Shown: one piece after another, positions 1 to 6,959 of the stretch
Layout of the letters: each line of letters begins with the position of its first letter
Position numbering within the stretch: the stretch's first letter is position 1
Origin: Phycisphaeraceae bacterium
GTDB taxonomy: Bacteria; Planctomycetota; Phycisphaerae; Phycisphaerales; Phycisphaeraceae
Direction of reading: 5' to 3'
DNA length: 64,000 nt
Assembly: GCA_020831765.1 (NCBI GenBank)
Contig: JAFIFY010000183.1
Span: 1 to 64,000 of the forward strand
Position numbers and translations under genes: made by a program
The notes under the pieces: generated by a model
Told to the model about the DNA's origin: nothing
The model's database searches: none
The model's input: the letters and a program-made list of their open reading frames with translations, nothing else

Positions 1-35
1 GGATGGAATCGAAACCGATTCACGGGTACTCTGAT

Positions 36-359
36 TCATGGTGGCGTACTCCTGCCCGCGTGGGCGGTTGGGGGGTTTACAGCAACCCCAAGGTACGCCG
101 CCTTTTTCAATTCGTCATCCACAACTTTGGGGTATATCTCCTGGCTCTTGAGGTATTTCTCAAAGGCAACGGCCTTGGCCTTTTCGCGGAATGCCACGGC
201 CGATTCGATCCGCCAAGGCGCAAACTTTAATGTATGCGGGACTTTGAGGGCGTTGTTGGCCTTGAGGCGAGCGGCAAGGTTTCCGGTCATCCCGACGTAC
301 CAGTGTCCGGGCGGGTCGATGCTTTGGAGCATGTACACGTACCAGAATTGGCCATCCAT
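36..359 (-). CDS. GIY-YIG nuclease family protein
   Basis: A 107-residue protein of the small GIY-YIG (UvrC N-terminal-like) family, often annotated as a predicted endonuclease containing only the nuclease domain. The GIY half is seen as YVYMLQS (residues 7-13) and the YIG half as YVG (about 21-23). A downstream Arg (AARLKA) and the EKYLKS segment near 66-71 also fit the family. Its substrate is not known. The ATG at 359 begins MDGQFWYVYM. It lies on the chromosomal side of the left attachment repeat, so it belongs to the host and not to the integrated element. The last 15-20 residues are low complexity and may not be part of the fold. Confidence 0.8.
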   Translation of the reverse strand: MDGQFWYVYMLQSIDPPGHWYVGMTGNLAARLKANNALKVPHTLKFAPWRIESAVAFREKAKAVAFEKYLKSQEIYPKVVDDELKKAAYLGVAVNPPTAHAGRSTPP

Positions 360-443
360 GGCTCGTTCTCGCCGGCCTGCCGAGACGTAGTTCGCCGCGC
401 TGGGCGGAACGGATGCCCGTCTTCGCCCGCGGCTACGACGTGG

Positions 444-488
444 CAGTCTTGGTTCGCCGCGAGACAGATTCGCGGCGAACGAAGACTG
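444..488 (-). terminator. Hairpin next to left att repeat; probable original tRNA-Ala terminator
   Basis: A long inverted repeat pairs 444-450 with 482-488 and 453-462 with 470-479, separated by a 2-nt mismatch and a 7-nt loop. It overlaps the first bases of the left attachment repeat. If the element were removed, this hairpin would lie directly after the 3' end of the minus-strand tRNA-Ala, where a processing or termination structure is expected. There is no clear T-tract, so the terminator role is inferred from position. Confidence 0.45.
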
Positions 489-512
489 GAGCGGAGGGGG
501 CTCGAACCCCTA
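484..512. repeat. Left attachment repeat (displaced tRNA-Ala 3' end)
   Basis: Identical over 29 bases to 6670-6698. It starts 3 bases beyond the tRNA 3' end and runs through the acceptor 3' strand and T-arm. After 512 it departs from the tRNA sequence, so no complete tRNA is present here. Confidence 0.9.
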
Positions 513-726
513 TTCACCTGTTGAAATCATTGAGAAAGCGGGGGTTTTGGGTGGGCGCGCTGCGGATTGCGCTGCAGGGGGCGCTGCTTCGGGTGGGGTT
601 GTGGAGGCCGAAGGGGAGCGGGTGGGGCTGGAAAAGCGGCTGCTTGTCCAGCGGTGGGACCGGCTTCCCGAGGCGGTACGCTTGGCCATCCTGGAGCAGG
701 TCATCTCGGCCACGGAGGACCGCTGA
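511..726 (+). other. Displaced 3' coding segment of the element integrase
   Basis: Reading on from the left repeat in the frame used by the integrase at the right repeat gives 71 sense codons ending at the TGA at 724-726. The sequence starts YSPVEIIEKAGVLGG and ends WDRLPEAVRLAILEQV then ISATEDR, an amphipathic helix-like tail of a kind I recall from planctomycete phage integrases. It has no start codon of its own. In the circular form it would be joined in frame to the integrase gene after Pro439. In the integrated chromosome it is an orphan 3' end with no visible means of translation. Confidence 0.7.
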
Positions 727-825
727 CCGGGCACCTGGGGACCGCAGCGCTTTATGATGAGCCAACCACACGCCGACGGGCCACCTTCCGGCCATCGCCG
801 GCCAACACATCACAGGGAGCATGTC

Positions 826-1068
826 ATGGCGAAGATCACACGGACGGACCATCCACCGCAGCCGGGGCCGGGAACGGCTCGAACGAGCCCCCCTTCGGAT
901 GCCGGGGGGAACGAGGCGGCGATGCTGGCACGGATCGAAAAGCACGCGGCGGAGGCGGCCAAGGCAGCGCGCCAATCCGAGCGGCATCTGGCGGGGATTC
1001 GGTTTCTCATGCTGGTGATGCCGCTTGCGCTGATCGTGGTGCTGGCGGTGATGATGGCTTCGCAGTAG
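826..1068 (+). CDS. Small single-pass membrane protein of the element
   Basis: An 80-residue protein of unknown function. Residues 1-30 are polar and Pro/Gly rich. Residues 31-56 form an Ala/Glu/Arg-rich helix (AAMLARIEKHAAEAAKAARQ), and residues 59-77 form a hydrophobic segment (FLMLVMPLALIVVLAVMMA) ending in SQ, so it is probably tail-anchored. The ATG at 826 follows an AGGGAG ribosome site. A start at 754 in the same frame would add a less convincing leader. It is the first gene after the left end of the element. A holin-like or surface role is possible but not shown. Confidence 0.6.
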   Translation: MAKITRTDHPPQPGPGTARTSPPSDAGGNEAAMLARIEKHAAEAAKAARQSERHLAGIRFLMLVMPLALIVVLAVMMASQ

Positions 1069-1615
1069 CGATCAGGGCACCGATCACATTCTGAGAAGGC
1101 GGCTCGGGTCCTCCGGAAGAGGGTTCCATGATCCCCCCGACGGAAGAAAATCAGGGCGCAAGGTAGTGTTTGCTTTACGCCTAAGGTACTCCGGAACGAC
1201 CTGTCCATCCGCTGATGCAAAGGGGGCCAGCGGGGCTTATTTGATTCGGACTCGGCCGCTGCCGGGGAAAACATTACCGCGCGCGGCTGATCCTCCCTTG
1301 CCAAGGTGGGCACCGGCTCGGCCAGGAGGACCCGGCGGGCATCGTGAGCCGGGATAACGGGCCGGTGGACGGCAGCGCTGGGTGAGGGCATCGACGGCCA
1401 TTTTTCGCTACGCCGAAACCATCGCGCGCCGGGGCTGATGGTGCGGGGTTCCGCTTGCTCGACCGATCCATCCGGCCAGGGGCGAAGCCGTGGAGCCGGC
1501 GGTAAAATGGCGATGCGGCAGCCCGGCCAGGCTGAAGAGGCTCGGGAGCCTACCCCGGCAATCGTCCCGCCAGGATGGCTCCCGAGTCGTCCCGCATCTC
1601 TCCAGGGACGAACCG
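1069..1615. other. 547-bp region without a convincing gene; contains a 10-bp inverted repeat
   Basis: No open frame here has a ribosome site or protein-like composition. The clearest structure is a perfect inverted repeat, CTCGGGAGCC at 1541-1550 and GGCTCCCGAG at 1577-1586, with a 26-base loop, about 30 bases before the next gene. It could be an operator or an mRNA leader hairpin. Confidence 0.5.
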
Positions 1616-2353
1616 ATGACCGACGGTTGCGACGATGACATCACCGATGCCGAGGTGATGCTAGTTCTGGCGGCGGAGTTCGAGCAGTTCGCATCGGCCG
1701 GGCTCGACGACTGCGAGAAGATTGATGAATTGAGGCTGGAGACAGGGGAGTTTCTGGTTCGTCTTGGGTTTCTCCCATCGAAGTGGAAAGACTGGAGCAG
1801 TTCCCGCCATCTCCCGATGATCTGGGACGACATCATCGACTCGATCGTGGAAAAGCATCCATCGGTTCATCATGAGAATGATCTGATCACGCAGGCAAAC
1901 GCTTGCCGGCATATCGCGGAATTTCTCGAACCGGGGATCATCTCGGCAAACAAGCGGGAGATGGGTCCATCATCTGATCCCGCAATGGCCAAGACAGCAT
2001 CGTCTGAGGCACCGGCCGAAGATTCAACGCCAGCGGATGCCAACGGCGATGCACCACAGGCCGACGGCGCAAGGGTGCCAAGCAAGCCCGATCCCTTCAT
2101 GCCGGCGGCATGGTTCAAGAGTCCCTTGAGGCACGACCGCTACCTGCGTCAATTGTCTGACGCCGTCAAGGCCAAGACGCCATCCAAGCGGATCAGGCGT
2201 CGGGGTGAGAAGGGGGCATATCTCTACTCGGTACGGGATGCGATGCGAGCTTGGCCGGATAAAGTGGCACTTCAAAAGGCAGGCCGTGAGGCGATCGAGG
2301 AATCCAAGGCATCGACCACGAGCGTAGACCGTTCGCGGGAGAGTCCGAAATAG
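1616..2353 (+). CDS. Hypothetical protein of the element
   Basis: A 245-residue protein I do not recognise. The N-terminal 110 residues are acidic and helical. Residues 115-155 are a disordered Ala/Pro/Asp-rich linker. The C-terminal part has a basic motif (KRIRRRGEKGAYLYSV, about 201-216) followed by DAMRAWP, resembling the wing of small winged-helix or excisionase-like DNA-binding domains. The ATG at 1616 follows an AGGGA site at about 8 bases; an in-frame upstream extension to 1490 lacks one. The stop codon lies inside the first copy of the phased repeat array. A DNA-binding accessory role is only a guess. Confidence 0.6.
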   Translation: MTDGCDDDITDAEVMLVLAAEFEQFASAGLDDCEKIDELRLETGEFLVRLGFLPSKWKDWSSSRHLPMIWDDIIDSIVEKHPSVHHENDLITQANACRHIAEFLEPGIISANKREMGPSSDPAMAKTASSEAPAEDSTPADANGDAPQADGARVPSKPDPFMPAAWFKSPLRHDRYLRQLSDAVKAKTPSKRIRRRGEKGAYLYSVRDAMRAWPDKVALQKAGREAIEESKASTTSVDRSRESPK

Positions 2354-2411
2354 TCCGAAATAGTCCGAAATCTATCCGATTTTGACTCCGATTCCATCCG
2401 AAACCATCCGG
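2344..2411. repeat. Helically phased TCCG array (candidate iterons)
   Basis: Seven TCCG cores start at 2344, 2354, 2364, 2375, 2387, 2397 and 2407, so spacings are 10, 10, 11, 12, 10 and 10 bases. The first three are exact 10-bp tandem copies (TAGTCCGAAA); the later ones appear as ATCCGA, CTCCGA, ATCCGA and ATCCGG. The array sits between the unknown gene and the excisionase-like/replication operon. Phased short repeats are typical of replication initiator or excisionase binding sites. Confidence 0.65.
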
Positions 2412-2562
2412 TGCATGCCCTGATCGCGGTTTCTTGCGGTCGGGCGCTGCTATCTCATGGCTCAGCGACTGCGATTCGACCGCGCATCCTGCTTTCAAGG
2501 GCCAAGTGGATGGTCCGGCACGGTGCGCGGCCGGTCGCAGCGCTGACCCGGAGATTTGAATC

Positions 2563-2802
2563 ATGGACGACACTTCCAAGGGGCCGGAGCGGCCGACATT
2601 TCACGATGCCTCAGATGCAGCCCAGTTGCTCGGGGTGACAAGGTCATGGTTGATCGAGAAAGCCAAGGCGGGAGTGATTCCAGCGCTGAAGGTCAACCAG
2701 CACTACCGCTTTCACGTTCCGACGTTGGAGCAGGCACTGCTCCAACGCCAGCGAGAGACGATTCAAGAGCGCCCGGCGGGTGCCGAGGAGGCGAGCCGAT
2801 GA
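2563..2802 (+). CDS. Excisionase/MerR-type helix-turn-helix protein
   Basis: A 79-residue protein with a small winged helix-turn-helix domain of the excisionase (Xis/AlpA-like) kind. The pattern DAAQLLGVTRSWLIEKAKAG (about 18-37) is the helix-turn-helix, and VIPALKVNQHYRFHVPTLEQ is the wing and following helix. It probably binds DNA near the attachment sites or the repeat array to direct excision or to regulate the operon. The ATG at 2563 has a GGAG site upstream. Its stop overlaps the next start (ATGA), so the two genes are translationally coupled. Confidence 0.8.
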   Translation: MDDTSKGPERPTFHDASDAAQLLGVTRSWLIEKAKAGVIPALKVNQHYRFHVPTLEQALLQRQRETIQERPAGAEEASR

Positions 2803-3206
2803 TTCAGCGACCATCCCGCCAGAATGTCCACCACGGCCAGGAGATCACCACCGGGCCGACATCACCACCGGCGGCTCCATCGGCTGGCCAGACGGCCGGG
2901 AGCGGTTCCAGGGGCACTTCCCGGGGCTCCGGGGGTTCCGGCACTTCCGGCACTTCCGGCAATTCCGGGGGTGGTTCCGGGGGATCGCATCCGGAGCTTG
3001 AGTTGTTGACGCAGGATGATGCTTCGCGGCTTCTGAAGATCAGCCGGCGGCAGGTTCAGATCGAGATCGCCGAGGGCCGGCTGCCGGCGGTGCGGATCGG
3101 TCGTCGGTGTCTGCTAAGGCCGATCGACTTGTCCAACTTCATCTCGGCCAGGCTCCGACGCGAGCGCAGCCAGGGACAGGCTCCAGGCCGGGAGGGGCAG
3201 GCATGA
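2799..3206 (+). CDS. Excisionase-type HTH protein with Gly/Ser-rich N-terminus
   Basis: A 135-residue protein in two parts. Residues 1-65 are low complexity, with Gly-Ser runs encoded by a TTCCGGGG/ACTTCCGG repeat at 2904-2982. Residues 68-120 form a second excisionase-like winged helix: LTQDDASRLLKISRRQVQIE, then RLPAVRIGRRCLLRPIDLSN. It overlaps the genes on both sides by ATGA. Having two related HTH proteins in tandem suggests an excisionase plus a repressor, or one origin-binding protein; the sequence does not decide which. The flexible linker looks like a recent repeat expansion. Confidence 0.75.
   Translation: MIQRPSRQNVHHGQEITTGPTSPPAAPSAGQTAGSGSRGTSRGSGGSGTSGTSGNSGGGSGGSHPELELLTQDDASRLLKISRRQVQIEIAEGRLPAVRIGRRCLLRPIDLSNFISARLRRERSQGQAPGREGQA
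2904..2982. repeat. In-frame TTCCGGGG/ACTTCCGG repeat inside a coding region
   Basis: Short degenerate units (GGTTCCAGGGGCACTTCC, CTCCGGGGGTTCCGGC, then ACTTCCGGC twice) encode the Gly/Ser/Thr linker of the second HTH protein. The same core occurs at 5183-5236 and in intergenic spacers elsewhere in the window. Confidence 0.7.
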
Positions 3207-5251
3207 CCGGGACGGCCACCACCAACGGGACGAGCGCTGCGCAGGCTGATGCGATCCTGACAGCGCGGGGGCTGGAGCCGATCGACAGCCAGCGCGATGA
3301 GCGGGAAATCCTGGGCGCTGCGCTGCTGGACTTGAGGGCCTATCGGGCGATCCGGGGCCTGGGCATCACCGCTTCGATGTTCAGTGATTCAGCGCACGCG
3401 GCCATCTGGCGCAGCATCCACAAGGCCGAGCGTGAGCTGGGCGAGGGCGCTGAGGACATCGCCGACGATCCGGAAAAGGGCATGAGATCGCGGTGGATCG
3501 AACACTGCCAGCGCGCTGTTCAGGCGATCATGAAGGTCACTGCTCAAGAGGCTCGCACGCTATGCCTTGGCTTTGCTGAACTGGTCGTGTCGCCGGCATC
3601 CGTAGTCAGGATCGCAGCGCCGGGTTTGCTCGAAGCGCATCGCCGGCGTGAGGAACTTCTGGCGGCTCATGCCGCGATGGAGGCCGCGCTTGAAGATCGG
3701 CCGACGGAGAACGCAGCGCTGCGCCTGATGAGTCTGGAACGGCCGTTGAAACGGGATCGGACGGCCGCGCCGAAGCGCCGGGGGTTTCCCGTGGATCAAC
3801 TTCCGGCGGGTGTGGCTCGTTTCGTTTCGGAGATGACTTCGGCGCTGGGCCTGGAAGATGCGAGCTTCACGGCGGTCGCATGCCTGGGTGTTGTGGCCGG
3901 GGCGTGTGGCGGTCGATGGTCAGTGACGATCAAGCGGGGATACACGGTCCCGCTGACGTTGTGGGTGGGGCTCGTGGGCGAATCGGGCTCGAAGAAATCG
4001 CCAGCGCTGGAGGCGTGCCTGAAACCGCTGCGCGATATTCAGAGTCGGCACTGGGCGGCTCACCGCGAAGCACAGGCCACCTTCGAGCGGGAGCAGAAAT
4101 CCCGCCGGCGGTCCCGGGATGCGGCGATGGATGCATCGGTCGAACCCGAAGCGCCGATCGCGTGGCGCTGTCTGGCCGACGATGCCACGGTGGAGGCTTT
4201 GGGCCGCATCCTCCAGGACAATGCGCACGGTGTGCTGATCGCAGCCGATGAACTGGGCGGCTTTTTGATGGGGTTGGGCCGATACACCAACGCCAGGGGC
4301 GCGGATGAAGGCCGGATGCTCGGCTGCTTCGATGGCAGCGCATTGACCGTGGATCGCAAGGGCGATGGGACGGTCCATATCCCCCGGGCTTGCGTTTCGA
4401 TTCTCGGGGGCATCCAGCCGGGCACGCTGACAAGGGCTTTCGGGCCGGCACAGCGGGATGGTGGGATGTTGGCGCGGTTTCTTCTGGTTCATCCGCCTGA
4501 TCGAGCCGGGCGGTGGTCGGATGCCGAGCCATCCATCAAGGCGATCGAGGGCTGGGCGCTGACCATCGAGGCTCTGGCCGGGATCGCGTGCGATGGTGAT
4601 GAGCAGGACCGACCGATGCCGCATCGCCTGGAACTGGAGCCCGAAGCGCGGGAGATGCTGGCACGCTTCCATGATGAGATCGCGGTGGTGATGGATGCCA
4701 CCGACGATGGCCACCTTCGGTCCCACCTGAGCAAGCTGCGCGGCGGGATCGTGCCTCGACTGGCGGGGCTGCTTCACTTGATCGGCGTGGTGGAGCGTGG
4801 CGGCGATCCTCTGGCACCGGAGGCACGGACCATCACGGCGGCGACGATGAGCGCGGCGGTGGAAATCGGCCGCTGGTTTCGAGCCGAGGCCGAGTTGATC
4901 TATGGGCGTTTTCACGAGCCGGAGCAGGAGGCGCTGGAGCGCTCTCTGGTTGAATACATCCAGCGCCAGGAGGGAGGACGCATCACCGCGCGCGGCCTCC
5001 ATCGCGGCATGAGCAAGCGGTTTAAGAACACGGAGCAGGCCGATCGTGCGCTGCGGGAGCTGGCCAAGGCCGGCCGGGGCCGTTTCGAGATGGTCCAGGG
5101 CAAGACCGGCAGGCCGGCCACGTGGTTCATCCTCAAGGATGAGAACCCGGAGATGGCCGGCGAGGGTGACGATACGGGCGAAGGTTCCGGGGGTTCCGGG
5201 GGTGGCTCCGGGGGTTCCGGGGGTTCCGGGGGTGGTGAAACTTCACGCTGA
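3203..5251 (+). CDS. DnaB-N/DUF3987 replication-like protein
   Basis: A 682-residue protein, probably the replication protein of the element. Residues 33-75 (REILGAALLDLRAYRAI...) resemble the N-terminal domain of replicative helicase DnaB. Residues 195-560 match the DUF3987 (YfjI-like) family, a P-loop-type domain in phage and island replication genes, with a Walker A-like GESGSKKS at 259-266 and a Walker B-like VLIAADE at 344-350. The C-terminal 90 residues look like a winged helix followed by a Gly-Gly-Ser tail encoded by the TTCCGGGGG repeat. The ATG overlaps the previous stop. A strong terminator follows. Primase or helicase activity is inferred. Confidence 0.8.
   Translation: MTGTATTNGTSAAQADAILTARGLEPIDSQRDEREILGAALLDLRAYRAIRGLGITASMFSDSAHAAIWRSIHKAERELGEGAEDIADDPEKGMRSRWIEHCQRAVQAIMKVTAQEARTLCLGFAELVVSPASVVRIAAPGLLEAHRRREELLAAHAAMEAALEDRPTENAALRLMSLERPLKRDRTAAPKRRGFPVDQLPAGVARFVSEMTSALGLEDASFTAVACLGVVAGACGGRWSVTIKRGYTVPLTLWVGLVGESGSKKSPALEACLKPLRDIQSRHWAAHREAQATFEREQKSRRRSRDAAMDASVEPEAPIAWRCLADDATVEALGRILQDNAHGVLIAADELGGFLMGLGRYTNARGADEGRMLGCFDGSALTVDRKGDGTVHIPRACVSILGGIQPGTLTRAFGPAQRDGGMLARFLLVHPPDRAGRWSDAEPSIKAIEGWALTIEALAGIACDGDEQDRPMPHRLELEPEAREMLARFHDEIAVVMDATDDGHLRSHLSKLRGGIVPRLAGLLHLIGVVERGGDPLAPEARTITAATMSAAVEIGRWFRAEAELIYGRFHEPEQEALERSLVEYIQRQEGGRITARGLHRGMSKRFKNTEQADRALRELAKAGRGRFEMVQGKTGRPATWFILKDENPEMAGEGDDTGEGSGGSGGGSGGSGGSGGGETSR
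5183..5236. repeat. TTCCGGGGG repeat at the 3' end of the DUF3987 gene
   Basis: Tandem units of 9 and 12 bases (GGTTCCGGG, GGTGGCTCCGGG) encode the C-terminal Gly/Ser tail. It has the same core as the linker repeat at 2904-2982. Confidence 0.75.
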
Positions 5252-5266
5252 CACGATGACAGAAGC

Positions 5267-5309
5267 CAGAACCCCGAAAAAATCAGGGAAAATCGGGGTT
5301 CTGTCTTTT
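5267..5309 (+). terminator. Rho-independent terminator after the replication operon
   Basis: A perfect 11-bp stem pairs CAGAACCCCGA (5267-5277) with TCGGGGTTCTG (5293-5303) around a 15-nt A-rich loop, followed by TCTTTT. It separates the HTH/DUF3987 operon from the integrase gene. Confidence 0.8.
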
Positions 5310-5315
5310 GTCAAC

Positions 5316-5345
5316 TTGTCATGGCGAGAAATCGTTGGTTAGACT
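5316..5345 (+). promoter_or_regulatory. Candidate sigma70 promoter of the integrase
   Basis: TTGTCA (5316-5321), an 18-base spacer and TAGACT (5340-5345) lie just after the terminator and 34 bases before the integrase ATG. Both boxes differ from consensus, so this is moderate evidence. Confidence 0.45.
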
Positions 5346-5379
5346 TCGAGCGGCCACATTTGCATCAAGGGACGAAATC

Positions 5380-6699
5380 ATGGCGAGCATCACCACACGC
5401 AGGACCGGCTCCCGGGCGGTTCAGTTCACCGGCATTGATGGCAAGCGGAGGACGGTATCCCTGGGCAGGCTCCCAGCGCGCCAGGCTGCGGGCTGGCCGG
5501 GTCACATCGAGGCGATCCTTCAGGCTCAACGGTACGGTGGAGCCGTTCCCGATCAGACGGCGGCATGGATCACCGCGCTTGGGGATGAACAGCATGAGCG
5601 GCTGGCTCAGGCCGGGCTGCTGGTTTCGCGCAGGCCGACGATGCCGGCGATGGCCGAGCGTCTGGAGCGGCATCTGCGGGATCGTGAGCAGGCCGGGGAG
5701 ATCAAGCCATCGTCCATCGTGAAGCTGCGCCAGACGGCGGGGCTGCTGGTTGAACACTTCGGCCGGACTCAGCGCCTGGAGCGGATCACGCCGAAGATGG
5801 CTCGGGCCTGGAGCGTGTGGCTCGTTCGCGATCGAGGACTGAGCAAGGCAACGCAGCGCATTCACCACGGCAATGCACGGAGCATGTATCGGGCGGTGGC
5901 GGGCCGGCGGGCCGAGAACCCGTTCGAGGGGCTGCCGGCTCGAACCACGGCCAGCGACTATCGGCGCTTTGTCACCGAAGCGGAGATCGAGCGGGTCATC
6001 GAGCAGGCACCGACGGCCGAGTGGCGGCTGTTGCTGGGTCTGGCTCGATATGCGGGGCTTCGGTGTCCATCGGAGACGCATCTGCTGAGTGTGGGCGATA
6101 TCGACTTCGACCGCCGGCGTATGGTGGTTCGATCGCCCAAGACCGAACGGCATGAAGGGCACGAGAGCCGGCTCGTTCCGATCGACCCCCGGTTGCTTCG
6201 GTTGCTGCTGGATCGACTGGAGACGATGGAGCCGGGCGAGGACAGGCTTATCTCCGGTCTGGGTGTTCAGAGTTCCAGGGAGCGGAGCATCCGGCGATTC
6301 TGCTTGCGGGCCGGCGTGGAGCCGTGGCTCCGAGCGTGGCAGACGTTGCGATCCTCAGCCGAGATCGACTGGGCGCAGCGGTTCCCGCAGTTCGCGGTGT
6401 CGCGTTGGATCGGTCATTCGATGCAGATCAGCGAGCGGCACTACGCCAACCATGTACCGGATGAAATCTTCGACCGGGCAACGGGCGTGCCTGATCCGGC
6501 CAAGGCGGCACCGAAGCCGAGCCGCGCGCTGCAGAATGCGCTGCAACGGGTGCGCGCAGCGGGGCGCAGCGACGCAAACCGGGATGAACAGGGCATAAAT
6601 CGCAAATCCGATAAGGAATTACTATTCGAGGACTTGCGCCCTGATGCGCGTACCTTCGGGCCTATCACGGACTGGAGCGGAGGGGGCTCGAACCCCTAA
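5380..6699 (+). CDS. Tyrosine integrase of the tRNA-Ala element
   Basis: A 439-residue tyrosine recombinase. The N-terminus (MASITTRRTGSRAVQFTGID) matches the style of planctomycete phage integrases. A SAM-like core-binding domain spans about 85-180 and the catalytic domain about 195-365. The visible catalytic residues are Arg228 (AGLRCPSE), Lys254 (SPKTER), Arg324 (WQTLRSS, with Gln in the usual first His position), His346 (WIGHS) and Tyr355 (ERHYANH). The ATG at 5380 follows AAGGGA; in-frame upstream codons lack a ribosome site. Codons 431-439 (DWSGGGSNP) are exactly the attachment repeat, and the TAA uses the first base past it. In the circle the frame would continue for 71 codons. Confidence 0.9.
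   Translation: MASITTRRTGSRAVQFTGIDGKRRTVSLGRLPARQAAGWPGHIEAILQAQRYGGAVPDQTAAWITALGDEQHERLAQAGLLVSRRPTMPAMAERLERHLRDREQAGEIKPSSIVKLRQTAGLLVEHFGRTQRLERITPKMARAWSVWLVRDRGLSKATQRIHHGNARSMYRAVAGRRAENPFEGLPARTTASDYRRFVTEAEIERVIEQAPTAEWRLLLGLARYAGLRCPSETHLLSVGDIDFDRRRMVVRSPKTERHEGHESRLVPIDPRLLRLLLDRLETMEPGEDRLISGLGVQSSRERSIRRFCLRAGVEPWLRAWQTLRSSAEIDWAQRFPQFAVSRWIGHSMQISERHYANHVPDEIFDRATGVPDPAKAAPKPSRALQNALQRVRAAGRSDANRDEQGINRKSDKELLFEDLRPDARTFGPITDWSGGGSNP
6670..6698. repeat. Right attachment repeat inside intact tRNA-Ala
   Basis: Identical to 484-512. It covers the 3' end of tRNA-Ala and encodes the last nine residues of the integrase. Confidence 0.9.
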
Positions 6700-6745
6700 C
6701 CCCGGCCTTGCAAAGGCCGTGCTCTCCCAATTGAGCTACCGCCCC
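6673..6745 (-). tRNA. tRNA-Ala(UGC)
   Basis: A 73-nt cloverleaf on the minus strand. The acceptor pairs GGGGCGG with CCGCTCC. The D-arm is GCTC...GAGC. The anticodon stem is CGGCC/GGCCG with loop TTTGCAA, giving anticodon TGC. The T-arm is AGGGG TTCGAGC CCCCT, and the discriminator is A. No CCA is encoded. Its 3' part serves as the attachment site of the integrated element. Confidence 0.95.
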
Positions 6746-6959
6746 GAGGGGGAGCGATAGTTTAGCTGGCGGCTGGGGGATTCTCCAGCCGTCGGCCGCG
6801 CCGCCACCACGAGCAGCCCCGGGGGGACACCTCCACGGAGTTGAACATGGGGACATTTCTACTTGAGTCGCGGCAGGAGGATTGCGCATCTTGGCCGCGC
6901 GGCGGGGCGATGGTTATGCTGGAAGGCTCGGGCACGGAACGCCCAAACCAACGCGGAGC

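Larger units (their letters stand above)
484..6698. mobile_element. Integrative element in tRNA-Ala, 6.2 kb
   Basis: The 29-bp direct repeats at 484-512 and 6670-6698 contain the last 26 bases of tRNA-Ala(UGC). The right copy is part of the intact tRNA and the left copy is an isolated fragment, the classic signature of site-specific integration. Inside lie a small membrane protein, an unknown gene, a phased repeat array, two excisionase-type HTH genes, a DUF3987 replication-like gene and a tyrosine integrase reading toward the tRNA. There are no capsid, relaxase or conjugation genes, so it resembles a satellite or mobilisable element in layout. The excised circle would be 6186 bp. Confidence 0.9.

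Noticed and set aside
3-230. 75-residue plus-strand frame at the window start
   Set aside because: It is antisense to the GIY-YIG gene, which has clear family motifs; the plus frame has no recognisable composition or ribosome site.
485-560. Possible second tRNA gene
   Set aside because: Only the T-arm and acceptor 3' strand are present; no anticodon or D-arm follows, so it is the att fragment.
413-757. 114-residue plus-strand frame covering the left att repeat
   Set aside because: It reads in a different frame from the integrase tail, has an Arg/Gly-rich out-of-frame composition and no ribosome site.
3920-5002. 360-residue minus-strand frame opposite the DUF3987 gene
   Set aside because: It is the complement of a well-supported gene in a G+C-rich genome; composition is His/Arg/Pro-rich and it has no domain pattern.
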